Source of the DNA: Elusimicrobiota bacterium
Lineage (GTDB): Bacteria > Elusimicrobiota > Elusimicrobia > FEN-1173
DNA length: 64,000 nt
Reading direction: 5' to 3'
Assembly: GCA_016706425.1 (NCBI GenBank)
Contig: JADJJR010000001.1
Coordinates: forward strand, 2,232,001-2,296,000
Part shown: in pieces, positions 63,710 to 64,000 of the stretch
How positions within the stretch are numbered: position 1 is the stretch's first letter
Layout: each line of letters starts with the position of its first letter
The notes under the pieces: model-generated
What the model was told of the DNA's origin: nothing
Database searches by the model: none
What the model saw: the letters and a program-made list of their open reading frames with translations, nothing else
Program-made: the position numbers and the translations under genes

Positions 63710-63716
63710 GCGATTC

Positions 63717-64000
63717 TTAGTGGGCCGAGGCGGTCGCGGCCGGCGCGTCGGCGGCGGTGACGGACGGGATCGCCTTCAAGCCGAGGTTCAAAACGATCAT
63801 GATCAGGACCAACAGGCCGACCACGCCCAAACCTTCGATCAAGAACACGTTCAACTGCATGTTCTTTTTGATGGCGTCGGCGGCTTCGGGCTGGCGGGCG
63901 GTGCCTTCCACCGCGGCGGCGACGATCTTGGCGATGGCGCCGGTGGCGGCGTACACAACGATGCCCGCGCCCAGGCCGGCGGCCAAGTAGCCCAGCCCGA
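63717..64000 (-). CDS. atpE: ATP synthase Fo c subunit, N-terminus outside the window
   Basis: At least 94 residues are inside; the reading GLGYLAAGLGAGIVVYAATG continues past the right edge, so the TTG codon at 63986 is internal. Two membrane helices flank the polar loop VEGTARQPEA. The ion-carrying glutamate is in FLIEGLGVVGLLVLI on the second helix. The residues next to it (Gly-Leu) do not match the sodium-type signature that pairs Glu with Thr/Ser, so a proton-type ring is favoured. The C-terminal tail after the second helix (AIPSVTAADAPAATASAH) is unusually long for this subunit. The atpB gene would lie beyond the right edge. Confidence 0.93.
   Translation of the reverse strand, partial: GLGYLAAGLGAGIVVYAATGAIAKIVAAAVEGTARQPEAADAIKKNMQLNVFLIEGLGVVGLLVLIMIVLNLGLKAIPSVTAADAPAATASAH

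Overview
The window is a dense, GC-rich chromosomal stretch from a Gram-negative bacterium. It encodes TolC/RND export, a porin-like outer-membrane barrel with a decaheme cytochrome, lipoprotein signal peptides and pseudopilins. Nothing fixes the species. An uncultured lineage such as Elusimicrobiota would fit, but this is a guess from gene style, not proof. I see no integrase, transposase, phage module or CRISPR array. The accessory content consists of two related intergenic repeat elements and several unfamiliar envelope genes. Region 1-10.4 kb (minus strand): the start of serC and a class I/II aminotransferase, preceded by a long co-directional run of single-domain response regulator, FtsH-like membrane protease, lipoprotein, TolC-type channel, RND pump and Ste24-type protease, driven by a good sigma70 promoter at 10358-10386. 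Region 10.4-18.5 kb: a receiver/histidine-kinase hybrid, a TPR protein, six-domain ribosomal protein S1, tRNA-Tyr with its own promoter, then an electron-conduit pair (PioB/MtrB barrel plus DmsE/MtrA-type decaheme cytochrome) closed by a strong terminator, and a thioredoxin-fold protein. Region 18.5-28.5 kb: YifB/ComM, a Gdx-type SMR exporter, a small receiver-like protein, a thermonuclease, citrate synthase, GreA, class II fumarase, an alpha-glucan phosphorylase, DedA, an M48 lipoprotein and phosphoglycerate mutase. Region 28.5-35.4 kb: an ECF sigma factor, a membrane anti-sigma-like protein fused to a PrcB-like domain, two tandem paralogous envelope proteins of about 800 residues with no recognised family, and a small membrane protein. 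I regard this as the best candidate for an undescribed system. Region 35.3-47.5 kb (minus strand): an IscS-IscU-MnmA-TyrS-YihY operon (sulfur transfer to tRNA), MetH, a PhzF-family protein and PPDK. Region 47.6-55.9 kb: a three-gene pseudopilin operon including a 1060-residue pseudopilin, an ECF sigma/anti-sigma/glycosyltransferase operon, an isolated 8-codon ORF with its own ribosome site and terminator, and an ArsC-like thioredoxin-fold protein. Region 55.9-64 kb: the F1Fo ATP synthase operon (atpE-F-H-A-G-D-C). It is interrupted by a DUF5678-like gene, a retropepsin-like protease gene, a barrel-like gene and a Yip1-like gene, its gamma subunit carries an EF-hand-like loop, and atpC is frameshifted. 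Many genes are joined by ATGA/GTGA/TAATG overlaps. Several promoters share an extended -10 element (TGn-TAnnAT) placed so close to the start codon that the mRNAs should be leaderless or nearly so.
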